Source: Dipteronia dyeriana
Taxonomy: Eukaryota; Streptophyta; Magnoliopsida; Sapindales; Sapindaceae
Direction: 5' to 3'
Length of the DNA stretch: 64,000 nt
Assembly: GCA_032871835.1 (NCBI GenBank)
Contig: CM065296.1
Span: 57,182,186 to 57,246,185, forward strand
Shown here: in pieces, positions 21,501 to 33,923 of the stretch
How the letters are laid out: every line of letters begins with the position of its first letter
Position numbering within the stretch: the first letter of the stretch is position 1
Program-made: the position numbers and the translations under genes
Notes under the pieces: model-generated
What the model was told of the DNA's origin: nothing
The model's input: only the letters and a program-made list of their open reading frames with translations
Databases searched by the model: none

Positions 21501-22260
21501 TCGTAAGAACAAACTTATAGCACTGTGTCAGGCATCATATCGACAAGATTCTTGTACGATGGAGTTCACTTGTCTAAGGAACAGTGTCCTAAGACACCTC
21601 AAGAAGTTGAGGATATGAGACGTGTTCCCTATGCATCAGCAAGAGGTAGTCTCATGTATGCTATGTTATGCACGAGACCGGACATCTGCTATGCAGTGGG
21701 AGTAGTCAGCAGATACCAGTCTAACACAGGATTGGATCATTGGGTTGCTGTCAAGACTATTCTCAAGTATCTTCGGAGAACGAGAAATTATATGCTAGTG
21801 TATTCTGGATAGGATTTGATCTTATTAGGATACACGAATTATGATTTTCAGTCAGACAGGGATTCTAGAAAATCCACATCTGGATCAGTATTCACCCTGG
21901 GTGGTGGAGCCATTGTGTGGAGAAGTATCAAGCAATCTTGCATTGCTGACTCCATCTTGGAAGCCGAATATGTAGCTGCTTGTGAAGCTGTTAAATAGGC
22001 TGTTTGGCTCCGTAAGTTCTTGAGTGATCTGGAAGTTGTTCCAGACCTGGATAAGCCCATCACACTTTATTGAGATAACAGTGGTGTTGTGGCTAATTCC
22101 AAAGAACCAAGAAGCCCCAATAGAGGGAAGCATATAGAGAGAAAGTATCAGCTCATCAGAGAGATAGTGTAGAGAGGAGATGTGATCGTCACCAAGATAG
22201 CCTTATAAGACAATCATGCTGATCCATTTACGAAGACCTTACCGGTTAAAGTGTTTTCGG
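21501..22260 (+). pseudogene. B2 RNase H and pol C-terminus
   Basis: Open parts 21525-21812 and 21816-21998 read VPYASARGSLMYAMLCTRPD, SRYQSNTGLDHWVAVKTILK, RDSRKSTSGSVFTLGGGAIV and SCIADSILEAEYVAACEAVK, the standard copia RNase H order. TAG at 21810, TAG at 21996 and TGA near 22072 break it. The tail includes HIERKYQLIREIV and DNHADPFTKTLPVKVF, ending near the polypurine tract. Confidence 0.9.
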
Positions 22261-22307
22261 GTCACCTAGATGGTCTAGGGTTACGAGACATGCCTCACAT
22301 GCTTTCG

Positions 22308-22321
22308 TGCAAGTGGGAGAT
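22308..22321 (+). promoter_or_regulatory. B2 polypurine tract
   Basis: GCAAGTGGGAGAT sits immediately upstream of the 3' LTR start TGTAGGGG. It is the plus-strand priming site and fixes the LTR edge; the same tract occurs in A3 (36798-36807) and, inverted, in B4 (31703-31716). Confidence 0.85.
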
Positions 22322-24331
22322 TGTAGGGGTTTATACCCTAAGCATGTGATTTGTAAATGGATTAATGAAGTAAATAAAAGGAAAGGTTTAATTCATTTTG
22401 TTATGTTATTTATTTTATAAACTTGTGTACATATTAACATTCTGGATTGCCAGATGTAATCTCGAGCTGTGTATATGAGTGTCATATACGAATGGATACA
22501 GTAAGAGAAGTGCAATCTAAAGAGTCCATAGATAGCAAATAAAGCTGGGTACTTTATTTGTGGTTAATCTATAGTTGTGGTCCATTCCGTTATGTACAAT
22601 GATTCTATCCTGAATCATTCATATGAGATATGGGAATTAAGTCACCTTGTATGATGTGATCATATAGAACTGGGCCATGATCTATATGAATCTCATACAA
22701 AGATCCGTTTACCGATGAGATTCACATATATCAACTAATGATGGCTATATATGGGTGATCTTAATCCTGAGTGTCTTATCGACTCATTCAGGTTAAATCG
22801 TGGTCTTTGATATACCATGGGTGAGGTCAGTTGTATTTCCTGATCAATATACTCCCTATGTTGGGATTGCGGTTTGGCTTGTGGCTGGAAAGGTTTGTAC
22901 ACAATAATGGAATCCACTCCTTCTTGTGAGAAGTAGATGGCAGTTCCCTTAAGGGTTGATTCGTGGCTTGAAAAATATTAGCGCTCTCCTAATTCCGTGA
23001 GGAAGTAGGATTTATTGTCCATTAGAGAATCAATTGTACTTAAAAGATATATGTAATTATAGGGGTATAACGGACATTATGACCCTGCTCTAATTATGAA
23101 CTATTGTGGAGGATCACACCATATATAATAGCTATATCGATGGACACCGAGTTGTATTGGTCTGTGTAAAAACGTCTGCAGTTGAGAGAATGCAGCTTCG
23201 GGTTTTTAGTGGAATAACACCGGAGTTAATAATCAAGGAATATTAATTAAAGAGTTTAATTAATGATTCTGAGGATTATTGGAGCTCAAAATACTGTTGG
23301 CCCATTAGGTCCCCTTGCTAGCCCGATCGATTTAGGTTACAGGGGTCACGGTTAATTAATTGGATTGTCCAGTTAATTATGTTACAAAAGTGAAACATAT
23401 TTATTCGGGAATTAATTGAATAATGAGATGATTTAATTAATGGATAATTGTGATTAAATAACTTAAATAATGAAATTATTTAATTATGTTATTTATCACT
23501 AAATGGAGGGTGTATGTTGATATTTATTTTTGAATAAAATAAGATAATGTGATTATTTTATTTTATTAAATAATTTATTTTTGAATTTAAATAGTTTGAA
23601 TTCAAAATTAAAATCAAATTAAAGATATGAGATATTTTTTATTTGAAAGTTTTTTAAAAATCAAATATAGATTTGATCAAATTTTTAAATATTATATATA
23701 AGATATATTTTATTTAAAATAAAAAAAAATAAAAAAATTGTTGTGCGTTTCACGCACAGCAACATACTTATATATATATATTTGACAAAAGAATAAAAAG
23801 AAAGAGTTTAGTTGTTGTTTTTGGTCAAAGGCATTAATTGGTGCGTGATCAAAAAATAATAACAAGTGTGTGCACTGTGAATTTTTTTTTTTTTTGAGTT
23901 AATTTGTGCAAGTATGTGCATGAACAAACACTGCAAAGAGAGAAAAGGTTTTATGTATAAGTGTTGTTCATTAATATAAAGAAAGAGTTTCTTATTCTTT
24001 TCTCTTCTACACCCTCCATCCTAAGTTCTTGAGAACCGTGACGTGCCCACACGCAGTTACTAATCCCGGGAATAGCTATGAAGATCAGTGGTACAGGCTA
24101 GGAGCAAATCGAAAAGTGAAGGAGCCTTCAAACGTTGGTATGGTTCTATTTTTTATTGATTAAATTTCATGTATTTACATATATATTTTATTAGTGTAAT
24201 AATTTTTATATGTATTTGTTTCGAAAATAATTACGATCAAAAGTTCACTGGTCCCAGATACAGATTACGATCTGTATAAAAAAATTTAAAAACCCGTTTC
24301 CGCTACACGACCGGTGAATTTGGTTCCAACA
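22322..24331 (+). repeat. B2 3' LTR (2010 bp)
   Basis: Runs from TGTAGGGGTTTATACC to GTTCCAACA, followed by the AAAAG duplication. It is co-linear with the 5' LTR but with a shorter TA run and scattered substitutions. Confidence 0.93.
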
Positions 24332-24336
24332 AAAAG

Positions 24337-24487
24337 ATGGTACAAATTTACGATCAACCATTTTTAAATTAAACAATTTAATTATAAACATTCATATAAT
24401 CATAAAGATGGTACCTACACATTAATACGTACAGGAGCATCGAAAACAATTTCATGTTCCGAAAAAAAAATTGGTTCTGATACCAGT
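24337..24487 (-). other. B1 leader (left part) and primer-binding site
   Basis: Inverse of the first about 150 bp of the B2 leader (shared GAAATTGTTTTCGATGCTCC). The PBS at 24473-24486 reads CTGGTATCAGAACC on the minus strand, one or two mismatches from the tRNA-iMet complement. It lies directly beside the B1 LTR. Confidence 0.82.
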
Positions 24488-25124
24488 TGTTGGAACCATG
24501 TTCACCGATTACGCAGCAGAACTAGGTTTTAAAATTTTTAATACAGATCATAATCTTTATCTGGGACCAGTGAACTTGGGATCGTAATTATTTTTCGAAA
24601 CTAGTACATACAATATGTAAACACAGGAAATTGTAATCTATATAATCAGAAGAAGAAAATATTTCCAACGTTTGGAGACTCCTTCACTTTATGATATGCT
24701 CATGTCTAAACCACTCGATCTTCCTCGCTATCTCCCGGTATTAGTAATTACGTGTGGGCGCATCACAGTCTCAGGAACTTGAATGGAGGATGTAGAGAAA
24801 TACTTGAAGAAACTCTTTCTTCTTTGAGAGAAAACTATGTAGAACACTTCTCGTAGTTGAAGTAAAAATAATAATATTTATTTAGCGAACGAATTGCTTC
24901 TCTCTTTTTTTCAACACATGCACATATATATATATTTTTTTTAAATAACAAAACACTTGTATGGATATGTATGCATTAATCACTTTTCATCGGTTGTCTC
25001 TCCTACTTTAAACATATATCACAAATCTATTTAAAATAAAATTTAACTGATGATGTCGTGTTCCATACAAATTGTATGTTGTACAATTTTTTTTACTATC
25101 TAAATATATAAAGCATAAATATCA

Positions 25125-25202
<78 letters not shown>

Positions 25203-26658
25203 TATATATCCTTATTTGTATCCTATACAAACACTTATATATGTACACACACCGGTTTACATACAATGCAATCTTTTGTATCATAATTGATATATATCTT
25301 TTAATTATCCTTTTTAAATATATCTAATATATTAAAAGTGATAATCAGTGTTTTAAATTTAAACTTAAATTCAAATACTTAGATAAATGATTTAGTAAAA
25401 TAAAATAATCCTATTATTTTATCTTCACCTTAATCCAAATATTAATTAACACCCTCCAATTAATAATTAATTAATAATTCAAAATTATCAATATAATTAA
25501 ATAATCTAATTATTTATTTAATTTAACTATTGACATTCGTTAACTAAATAATCTCATTATTCAATTAATTCCAAAAAATATATACGTGTCACTTTTGTAA
25601 CACAATTTATTGGACAATCCAATTAATTAATCCTGACCAATGTTACCTAAATCGATCGGGCTAGCAAGGGGACCTAATGGACCCATAGTATTTTGAGCTC
25701 AAATAATCCTCAGAATCATTAATTAAACTCTTTAATTAATATTCCTTGATTATTAACTCCAGTGTTATTCCACTAAAAAAACCAAAGCTGCACTCTCTCA
25801 ACTTCAGACGCTTTTACACAAACCGATACAACTGGTGTCCATCGATATAGCTATTACACATGGTTATACCCTCCACAGTAGTTCATAATTAGAGTTGGGT
25901 CATAATGTCCATTACACCCCTCTAATTTCATATATCCTTTAAGTACCATTGATTCTCTAATGGACAATAAATCCTATTTCCTTACAGAATTAGGAGAGCT
26001 CATATTGTCCAAGCCCCGAATCAACCCTTAAGGGAACTACCATCTACTTCTCACAAGAAGGAGTGGATTCCACTATAGTGTACAAACCTTCCCAGCCACA
26101 AGCCATCCGTAATCCCAACATACAGACCATATTGATCGGGAACAGCATTCGACCTCACCCAAGGTATATCAAAGACCATGTTCGAACCTGAAGAAGTCAA
26201 TAAGACACTCAAGATTAAGATCACCCACATATAACCATCATTAGTTGATATATATGAATCTCATCGGTAAACGAATCTTCGTGAGAAATTCATATAGATC
26301 ATGGCCCAGTCCTATATGATCACATCATACAAGGTGCCTCCATTCTCATATCTCATATGAATGATTCAGGATAGAATCATTGTACATTACGGAATGGACC
26401 GCAGCTACAGATTAACCTCAAATAAAGTACCCAACTTTATTTGTTATCTATGGACTCTTTAGATTGCAAGTCTCTTACTGTATCCATCTGTATATGACAC
26501 TCATATACACAGTTTGAGATTACATCCGGCAATCTTGGATGTTAAATGTATGCATAAGTTATAAAATAAACAACACAACAAGAATGAATTGAACTTTTTA
26601 TTTTTTTTATTTCCTAAATCCATTTACAAATTACATCTTTAGAGCATAAAATCCAACA
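24488..26658 (-). repeat. B1 5' LTR (2171 bp)
   Basis: Plus-strand ends are TGTTGGAACC and ATCCAACA. It is co-linear with B2 LTRs in inverse orientation. It contains a TTTA/TATT simple-repeat stretch at 25135-25205. The right flank is the ACGC array with no recognisable host sequence, so no target-site duplication can be assigned. Confidence 0.88.
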
Positions 26659-28350
26659 GCACGCACTCACGCACGCACCCACGTATGTACACACTTACGA
26701 ACACACGCACACATGCATGTACGCACGCACACACTCACTCACGCAAGCATGCACGCAAGCACACACGAAAGCACGTACTCATGCACGCTTGCACACACGC
26801 TCGTAAATACTCACGTAAGCATACGCGCATGAGCGCACTCACGAACAAGCGCACGCGTGCACGAGTACACGCATGCATGCACACAAGAGCACACACACTC
26901 ACTCATGCAAGTAGACACGCGCGAACACATTCACACTCGCAAGCGTACATGAGCGCAGGCACTAGCGCACGCAAGTATGAGCGCACGCACTCAAGCATGC
27001 ACACACACACTCATGCATGTGCACACGCATGTACGCACGATTGAATGCACTCACATAGGCATGTGCGCACGAGCGCAAACTTTGACGCACGTATAAATTC
27101 ACACACTAATACACATAAGCATGCACACACGCACGCACGCATGTGCGAGTACACGTTCACACACATGCACGCCCGCCCGCCCATACGCACTCACATATGC
27201 ACGCTTGCAAGCACTCACCCACGCATACAAGCACTCGCACACAAGCACGAAAAGTACTCGTGCACGAACTCACGCACGGACACAAGCACTCATACATGCA
27301 CGCAAGCACTCACTCATGCACGTATGCACTCATGCGCGCACATAAGCAGTCACTCACGTACGTACGCACTCATGCACACATGCACGCATGCACACACACA
27401 CTCACACACACACACATGCGTGCGTACACACTTATGCATACAAGAGCACACGAGTACACACATGCACGGGTTTATGCAATCATGACTGCATGCACGCATG
27501 CTTTCCCGTACGCACGTACGAACATACGCACATTTGCACGCATGCATGTACGCATGTACACACATACGTACGTACGCAAGCACTCATGCACGTACGCACA
27601 CACGTAAGGACTCACACATGAATGCACGTAAGCACTCACGCACACATGCACGTACACACTCACACTCACACAAGCGCGTGTGCATGCACACACTCACACA
27701 CTCACACACTCACGAACTCATGCACACACGTAAGCACCCACTCACGTATGCACGCAATCAGACACGCATACATGTACACATTCGTGTACACACTCATGAA
27801 CACACGCACATATGCACGTACACATGCACACACTCACTTGCGCACACATGCACGCTAGCACACACTCCAGAACACACGCATGCACGCTCGTAAACACTCA
27901 CGTACGCATGCACGCATGAACAAGCGCACGCATACACTAGCACACGCACGTATGCATGAGCACATGCATGCATGCCGCACGCATTCATGCACACACGAAC
28001 GCACATTCACATATATGCACGCATGTATGAACGTACTCACGTGGGTACGCTTGCACGAGCGCACACACACGCACGCTTGCTCACACGCACGCAAGCTTGC
28101 TCACACGTATGCAGCCGTATAAGCACCCGTGCACACACACATGTAAGCACGCATACAAGCATGCACACACGTACGCATGTGTAAACTCATACACGCAAAC
28201 AAGCACGCGCGCATGCTCACAACCACACACACACTCATGTACACACGAACGCACACACGCACGCACATACATAAGCACTCACACATACACGCAAGCACTC
28301 ACGCACACACTCATGCATGCCCGCATGCACGTGTAGATGCATGCACCCAA
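26659..28350. repeat. 1.7-kb degenerate ACGC/ACAC/ATGC tandem array
   Basis: The sequence is built almost entirely of 4-base words ACGC, ACAC, ATGC, ACTC and AAGC, mostly alternating pyrimidine and purine. It begins at the outer end of the B1 LTR and ends next to a PBS-like GATACCAA beside a second family B LTR (28373). It is much richer in CG dinucleotides than its surroundings. Long His/Thr/Ala/Cys-rich open frames occur in all six frames because the 4-base period rarely forms stops; I do not regard them as genes. Confidence 0.95.
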
Positions 28351-28372
28351 GCTTGAATGCTTAGATACCAAT

Positions 28373-29730
28373 TGTTTGAACCCAGTTCACCTGTCACTCA
28401 GCGAAAGTAAGGTTTTAAAAATTTTATACAGATCATAATTTGTATCTAGGACTAGTGAACTTTGGATCGTAATTATTTTTCGGAACTAATACATACAATA
28501 TGTAAACACAAGAAATTGTAATCAATATAAAGAGAAGAAAATCATACCAACGTTTGGAGGCTCCTTCACTTTAATTTATGCTCCTGTCTGAACCATTCGA
28601 TCTTCCTCGCTATCTCCTGGAACTGGTAACTGCGTGTGGGCCAGTCAAGGTCTCAGAAACTTGAATGGAGGATGTTTGAAGAAACTCTTTCTTCTTGATC
28701 ACTATGCAACATTTGCTTTGATCTTTTCACATGCAAAATACTTGCTTGAACACTTCACGGTAAAATATTATAATAACCAAAATAAATATGCAATGATCTA
28801 CTTGCAACAACAAAAATTGCACTGATCTCACTTTTGCAGCTGTGTGTCTCACGTATATCTCTTTTCTTTTAAACTAAATAATTGCGTGTATCAGTGTTTG
28901 TTTTATAACACAACCATAATTTTTTTTAATGCTTTACCTTGTTTCACGCACCAAAAACTTCTTCTCTCTTATATATATATATATATTCTTGTTTGTATCC
29001 TAAACAAACACTTGTATATATGCACACACCAATTTACATCCAATACAAACTCTAATGTTATTAATTGATATATATCTTTTAATTATCCTTTTTAAATATA
29101 TCTAATATATTAAAAGTAAAAATAAGTATTCAAATTTAAACTTAAATTCAAATACTTAGATAAATGATTTAGTAAAAATAAAATAATCCTAATATTTAAT
29201 CTTCACTTAAATCCATATATCAACTAACACCCTCCAATCAATAGTTAATTAATAATTCATAATTATCAATATAATTAAATAATTCAACTATTTAATTAAT
29301 TTAACTATTAACATTCATTACTTAAATCATCTTATTATTCAATTAATTCATGAATAAACACATGTCACTTTCGTAACACAAGTAATTGGACAATCCAATT
29401 AGTTAACCGTGACCCTTGTTACCAAAATTGATCGGGCTAGCAAGGGAACCTAATGGACTCATAGTATTTTGATCTTCAATAATCCTCAGAATCATTAACT
29501 AAACTCTTTAATTAATATTCCTTGATTATTAACTTCGGTGTTATTCCACTAAAAACCTGAAGCTGCACTTTCTTAACTGTAGATGCTTTTACACAGACCG
29601 ATACAACTCAGTGTCCATCGGTATAGCTATTGCACATGGTGTGATCCTCCACAATAGTTCATAATTAGAGCTGAGTCATAATGTCCGTTATACTCCTCAA
29701 ATTACATATATCCTTTAAGTACCATTGATT
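28373..29730 (-). repeat. B3: truncated family B LTR
   Basis: Starts TGTTTGAACCCAGTTCACC (plus strand), with a degenerate PBS (TTGGTATCTAAGC on the minus strand) just outside at about 28361-28373. It follows the B1 LTR order up to GTACCATTGATTC and then jumps into the beginning of another LTR at 29731. About 700 bp of LTR that should follow are missing. Confidence 0.85.
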
Positions 29731-31702
29731 CGCAGCAGAAACGGGTTTTAAAGTTTTTTATACATATCATAATCTGTATCTAGGACCAGTGAACTTAGGA
29801 TCGTAATTATTTTCGGAACAAAATACATATAAAAATTATTACACTAATAAATTATATATGTAAATACAGGAAATTGTAATAAAAAATAAAAAGGAATATT
29901 AAAAGAACCATACCAACGTTTGGAGGCTCATTCACTTTTTTGATATGCTCCTGGTCTGTACCACTGATCTTCCTCGCTATATCTCGGGACTCGTAACTGC
30001 GTGTGGGTGCGTCACTAACTCAGGAACTAGAATGGAGGATGTAAAAGAGAGAAGAAGAAGAAACTCTTTCTTTTGATATAAGTATACAACACTTGCACAC
30101 TTCTCTCTTTTTGGTGTATTTTTATGCACACAAGCTGACTTTTCTTTCTTAAAAAAAACTCACACCTACCTTATGTGTTTGAACAAAATCCAACCTTTTT
30201 CTTTTGTATATATATATATAAGTGTGTTGTGCGCGACAAGCACAACACTCTTTTTTTTATATACTTTACTTTTAATAATATATATCACATATATAATATT
30301 TAAATATTAGATCAAATCTATATTTGATTTTTAAAAACTTTCAAATAAAAAATATCCCATATCTTTTATTTGATTTTTAAAAACTTTCAAAGAAAAAATA
30401 TCTCATATCTTTTATTTGATTTTAATTTTGAATTCAAACTATTTAAATTCAAAAATAAAATACTTAATTTAATAAAATAAAATAATCTTGTTATCTTATT
30501 TTATTCAAAAATAAATATCAACATACACCATCCATTTAGTGATTAATAACATAATTAAATAATCTCATTATTTACGTTATTTAATCACCATTATCTATTA
30601 ATTAAATAATCTCATTATTCAATTAATTCCTGAAAAAATACGTGTCACTTTCGTAACACAATTAACTAGACAATCCAATTAGTTAACCGTGAACCTTGTT
30701 ACCTAAATCGATCTAGCTTGCAAGGGGACCTAATTGACCCACAGTATTTTGAGCTCCAATAATCCTCGGAATCATTAATGAAACTCTTTAATTAATATTC
30801 CTTGATTATTAACTCCAGTGTTATTCCACTAAAAACCCGAAGCTGCACTCTCTCAACTGCAGACGTTTTTACACAGACCGATACAACTCGGTGTCCATCG
30901 ATATAGCTATTGCATACGGTGTGATCCTCCACAGTAGTTCATAATTAGAGTTGGGTCATAATACCCGTTATACCCCTCTAATTACATATATCCTTTAAGT
31001 ACCATTGATTCTCTAATGGACAATAAATCCTATTTCCTCACGAAATTAGAAGAGAGCTCATATTGTCCAAGCCCCGAATCAACCCTTAAGGGAACTACCA
31101 TCTACTTCTCAGAAGAAGGAGTGGATTCCACAATTGTGTACAAACCTTCCTAACCACAAGTCAAACAGCAATCCCAACATACGGAGTATATTGATCAGGA
31201 AATGCATCTGACCTCACCCATGGTATATCAAAGACCACGATCTAACCTGAAGAAGTCGATAAGACACTCAAGATTAAGATCACCCATATATAGCCATCAT
31301 TAGTTGATATATATGAATCTTATCGGTAAACGGATATTGGTGTGAGATTCATATAGATCATAGCCAGATCATATATGATCACATCATACAAGGTACCTCC
31401 ATTCCCATATCTCATATGGAATCACTGTACATTATGGAATGGACCGCATCTATAGATTAACCACAATTAAGGTACCCAGCTTTATTTGCTATCTATGGAC
31501 TCTTTAGATTGCACAACTCTTACTGTATCCATCCGTATATGACACTCATATACATAGCTCGAGAATACATCCGGTAATCCAGGATGTCAATATGTACACA
31601 AGTTTATAAAATAAATAACATAACAGAAGGAATTGAACCTTTCTTTTTATTTACTTCATAAATCCATTTACAAGTTACATGTTTAAGGCATAAACCCTAA
31701 CA
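29731..31702 (-). repeat. B4 3' LTR
   Basis: Plus strand: begins CGCAGCAGAAACGGG, about 25 bp inside the normal LTR edge. It ends CCCTAACA at 31702 next to the PPT complement (ATCACCCACTTGCA, 31703-31716). It contains a near-tandem duplication of a TTTTTAAAAACTTTCAAA segment at 30330-30420. Confidence 0.9.
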
Positions 31703-31729
31703 ATCACCCACTTGCACTAAAGCATGTGA

Positions 31730-32561
31730 GGCATGTCTCGTAACCCTAGACCATCTAGGTGACCCGAAAACACTCTAGCCGGTAAGGTCTTCGTAAATGG
31801 ATCAGCATGATTGTCTTATGAGGCTATCTTGGTGACGATCATATCTTTTCTCTGCACTATCTCTCTATATGCTTCCTTCTCTTGTGGCTTCTTGGATCTT
31901 TAAAATTAGCCACAGCACCACTGTTATCACAATAAAGTGTGATGGGCTTATCCAGGTCTGGAACAACTTCCAGATCACTTAAGAACTTACGGAGCCAATT
32001 AGCCTCTTTAGCAGCTTCACAAGCATCTACATATTCAGCTTCTATGGTGAAGTCAACAATGCAAGATTGCTTGATACTTCTCCACACAATGGCTTCACCA
32101 CCAAGGTGAATACTGATCCATACGTGGATTTCCTAGAATCCCTGTCTGACTGAAAATCAGAATCAGTGCATCTTTACGGGATCAAATCCTGTCCGAAATA
32201 CACTAGCATATAATTTCTCGTTCCCCGAAGATTCTTGAGAATATTATTGACAGCAACCCAATGATCCAATCATGGGTTGGACTGGTATCTGCTGACTACT
32301 CCCACTGCATAGCAGATGTCTGGTCTCGTGCATAACATAGCATACATGAGACTACCTACTGTCGATGCATAAGGTACATGTCTCATATCCTCAACTTCTT
32401 GAGGTGTCTAAGGACACTGTTCCTTAGACAAGTGAACTCCATGCTTGGAAGGTAAATTACCTTTCTTGGAGTTCTGCATCGAAAATCGTATAAGAATCTT
32501 ATCGATATATGATGCCTGAAGCAGTGCTATAAGTTTGTTCTTACAATCCCTTATAAGTTGG
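31730..32561 (-). pseudogene. B4 RNase H and RT C-terminal end
   Basis: 31857-32087 reads the RNase H end: VDACEAAKEANWLRKFLSDL and ITLYCDNSGAVANFKDPRSH. Between 32100 and 32561, broken frames contain SGSVFTLGG-like, CTRPDICYAVG and LSKEQCP blocks. At 32561-32564 the sequence jumps from the segment matching B2 21476 to the one matching B2 20707. About 770 bp, including the YVDD box, are therefore deleted. Confidence 0.87.
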
Positions 32562-33415
32562 ATCTCTAGAACACAACCCTCTCACTACGTCTAGGTGGTA
32601 GTGTATCCTGATCAGTAACCATCTGACTCTCAGATGTTTGTGGATCAATAGCTCTTGTTGATGAAGCACTAGTCTCACCAGGCTCCAACTCATTTAATAC
32701 AATCTTGGAACGAGGTTTATGGTCACTAATGTAATTGTCCTCAAGAAACGTTGCATTTGTAGATACAAATACTTTGTTATCTTCAGGACTATAGAAGTGT
32801 CCACCTCTGGTCTCCTTGGAGTATCCTACAAACAGGCAGACAACAGACTTGGAGTCTAGCTTTCCAGTTCTATTTTTTGGCATGTGTGCTGGACACCCCC
32901 GTATGCGGAAATGTCACAAACTAGCTTTATGACCATTCCACAACTCTAGGGGAGTTTTAGGAACAGATTTGGATGAAACTACATTCAAAATGTATGCTGC
33001 TGTTTGTAATGTATATCCCCAGAAGGAATTTGGTAATGATGATAAACTAATCATAGGTCTTACCATTTCCATTACGGTTCTATTTCTCCTCTCCGCTACA
33101 CCATTTTGTTGAGGTGTACCAGGAGCTGTGAGTTGAGAAACTATCCCATGTTCGACCATGAAGTCTTCAAACTCTTGGTCAAGGTACTCACCTCCACGAT
33201 CCGATCGTTGTGACTTGATAGTCCTACCTAAATGATTCTCAACTCCAGCTCGGAATTCTTTGAACTTTTCAAATGTTTCCAACTTTCGTTGCATCAGGTA
33301 GACGTATCTGTATCTTGAGTAGTCATCTATAAAGGTAACATACTCATAACCACCCCTAGCTTTAACATTCATCTGTCCATAGACGTCTGTACGTATAAGT
33401 CTAGCAATTCTTTAA
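32562..33415 (-). pseudogene. B4 integrase
   Basis: 32914-33372 is open for 152 codons: [60 protein letters not shown] (catalytic Glu intact) and [14 protein letters not shown]. 32566-32883 gives the C-terminal part (VVCLFVGYSKETRGGHFYSP to SERVVF, stop at the deletion join). The first Asp lies in RTDVYGQM just upstream of 33372. This is the most intact integrase reading in the window, though split by a frame change near 32900. Confidence 0.88.
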
Positions 33416-33923
33416 AACTAAGCCCTTTTCCAGTAAAAGGTCTCTTAGTTATCTTACCTTCCAGACAAGATTCGTAGACAGGTAAGGTGCCAACCTTTAA
33501 CTCACTTAAAGGTCAGCTTTTTACTAGTCTGTCTATCCGGTCAAGGTTGATATGACCAAACCTTAGATGCTAGAGATACGTGTCATTATCTGGAGAAATC
33601 TTATGTCGTTTAGTTTTTGGTTTTTCAACCTTAAACATTTCGGTGTTGAGCAATGTAGTATGTATTAACGGTCTTAAAACATACAAATTGTTTTCATTAA
33701 TTCCTCAACAAATATTCAAACCATTCTTTCCAATAATAACAAACTTATTAATAAAAGAAACAGAATATTTTTGTTCTAACAACTTAGAAACGGAAATCAA
33801 ATTCCGTGTAAATCCAAGAATATAAAACAAACATTGTTTCATAATAAAAAAACTATTATTATTATAAAATTGCAATCTTATTGCTTCCACTGCTTTGGCT
33901 GATACGACATCCCCCGACCCCAC
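33416..33923 (-). pseudogene. B4 GAG-pre-integrase
   Basis: Minus strand: YILGFTRNLISVSKLLEQKY, SVSFINKFVIIGKNGLNIC, then KTKRHKISPDNDTYLxHLR (a Trp position is altered: CTAGCATC), GHINLDRIDRL and PVYESCLEGK. The HHCC finger has Tyr for the first Cys, as in B2. An open frame on the plus strand here (33580-33825) is the complement shadow. Confidence 0.82.

Larger units (their letters stand above)
14778..24331 (+). mobile_element. B2: full-length Ty1/copia family B element (9554 bp), TSD AAAAG
   Basis: Two LTRs (14778-16812 and 22322-24331), PBS, leader, gag, protease, GAG-pre-integrase, integrase, RT, RNase H and polypurine tract occur in canonical copia order. The duplication AAAAG at 14773-14777 and 24332-24336 is perfect. 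In the first 200 or so aligned LTR bases I count 16 mismatches; later parts look closer. The insertion is therefore not recent. The ORF has many stops (for example 18699, 19150, 19975 and 20272), so it is non-autonomous today. It sits in the leader of B1, in the opposite orientation. Confidence 0.95.
9256..26658 (-). mobile_element. Ty1/copia family B element B1, split by two insertions
   Basis: Minus strand: 5' LTR (24488-26658), PBS, leader (24337-24487 and 13342-14777), gag, GAG-pre-integrase and integrase, ending abruptly at 9256 by fusion to G3. Solo LTR A2 (9371-11784) and element B2 (14778-24331) interrupt it, each flanked by a 5-bp duplication. RT, RNase H and the 3' LTR are lost. B1 is therefore older than both A2 and B2. 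Confidence 0.85.

Noticed and set aside
26685..28336. Many His/Thr/Ala/Cys-rich ORFs of 60-154 codons on both strands
   Set aside because: All lie in the ACGC-type array; a 4-base period with few stop words keeps all six frames open. No start context, domain or codon bias.
26659..28350. CRISPR-like or telomeric array
   Set aside because: No regular repeat-spacer structure; words are 4 bases long and the plant telomere repeat TTTAGGG is absent.
28634..29068. Small ORFs of 63-74 codons at 28.6-29.1 kb
   Set aside because: Inside the B3 LTR and not conserved in the other family B LTRs.
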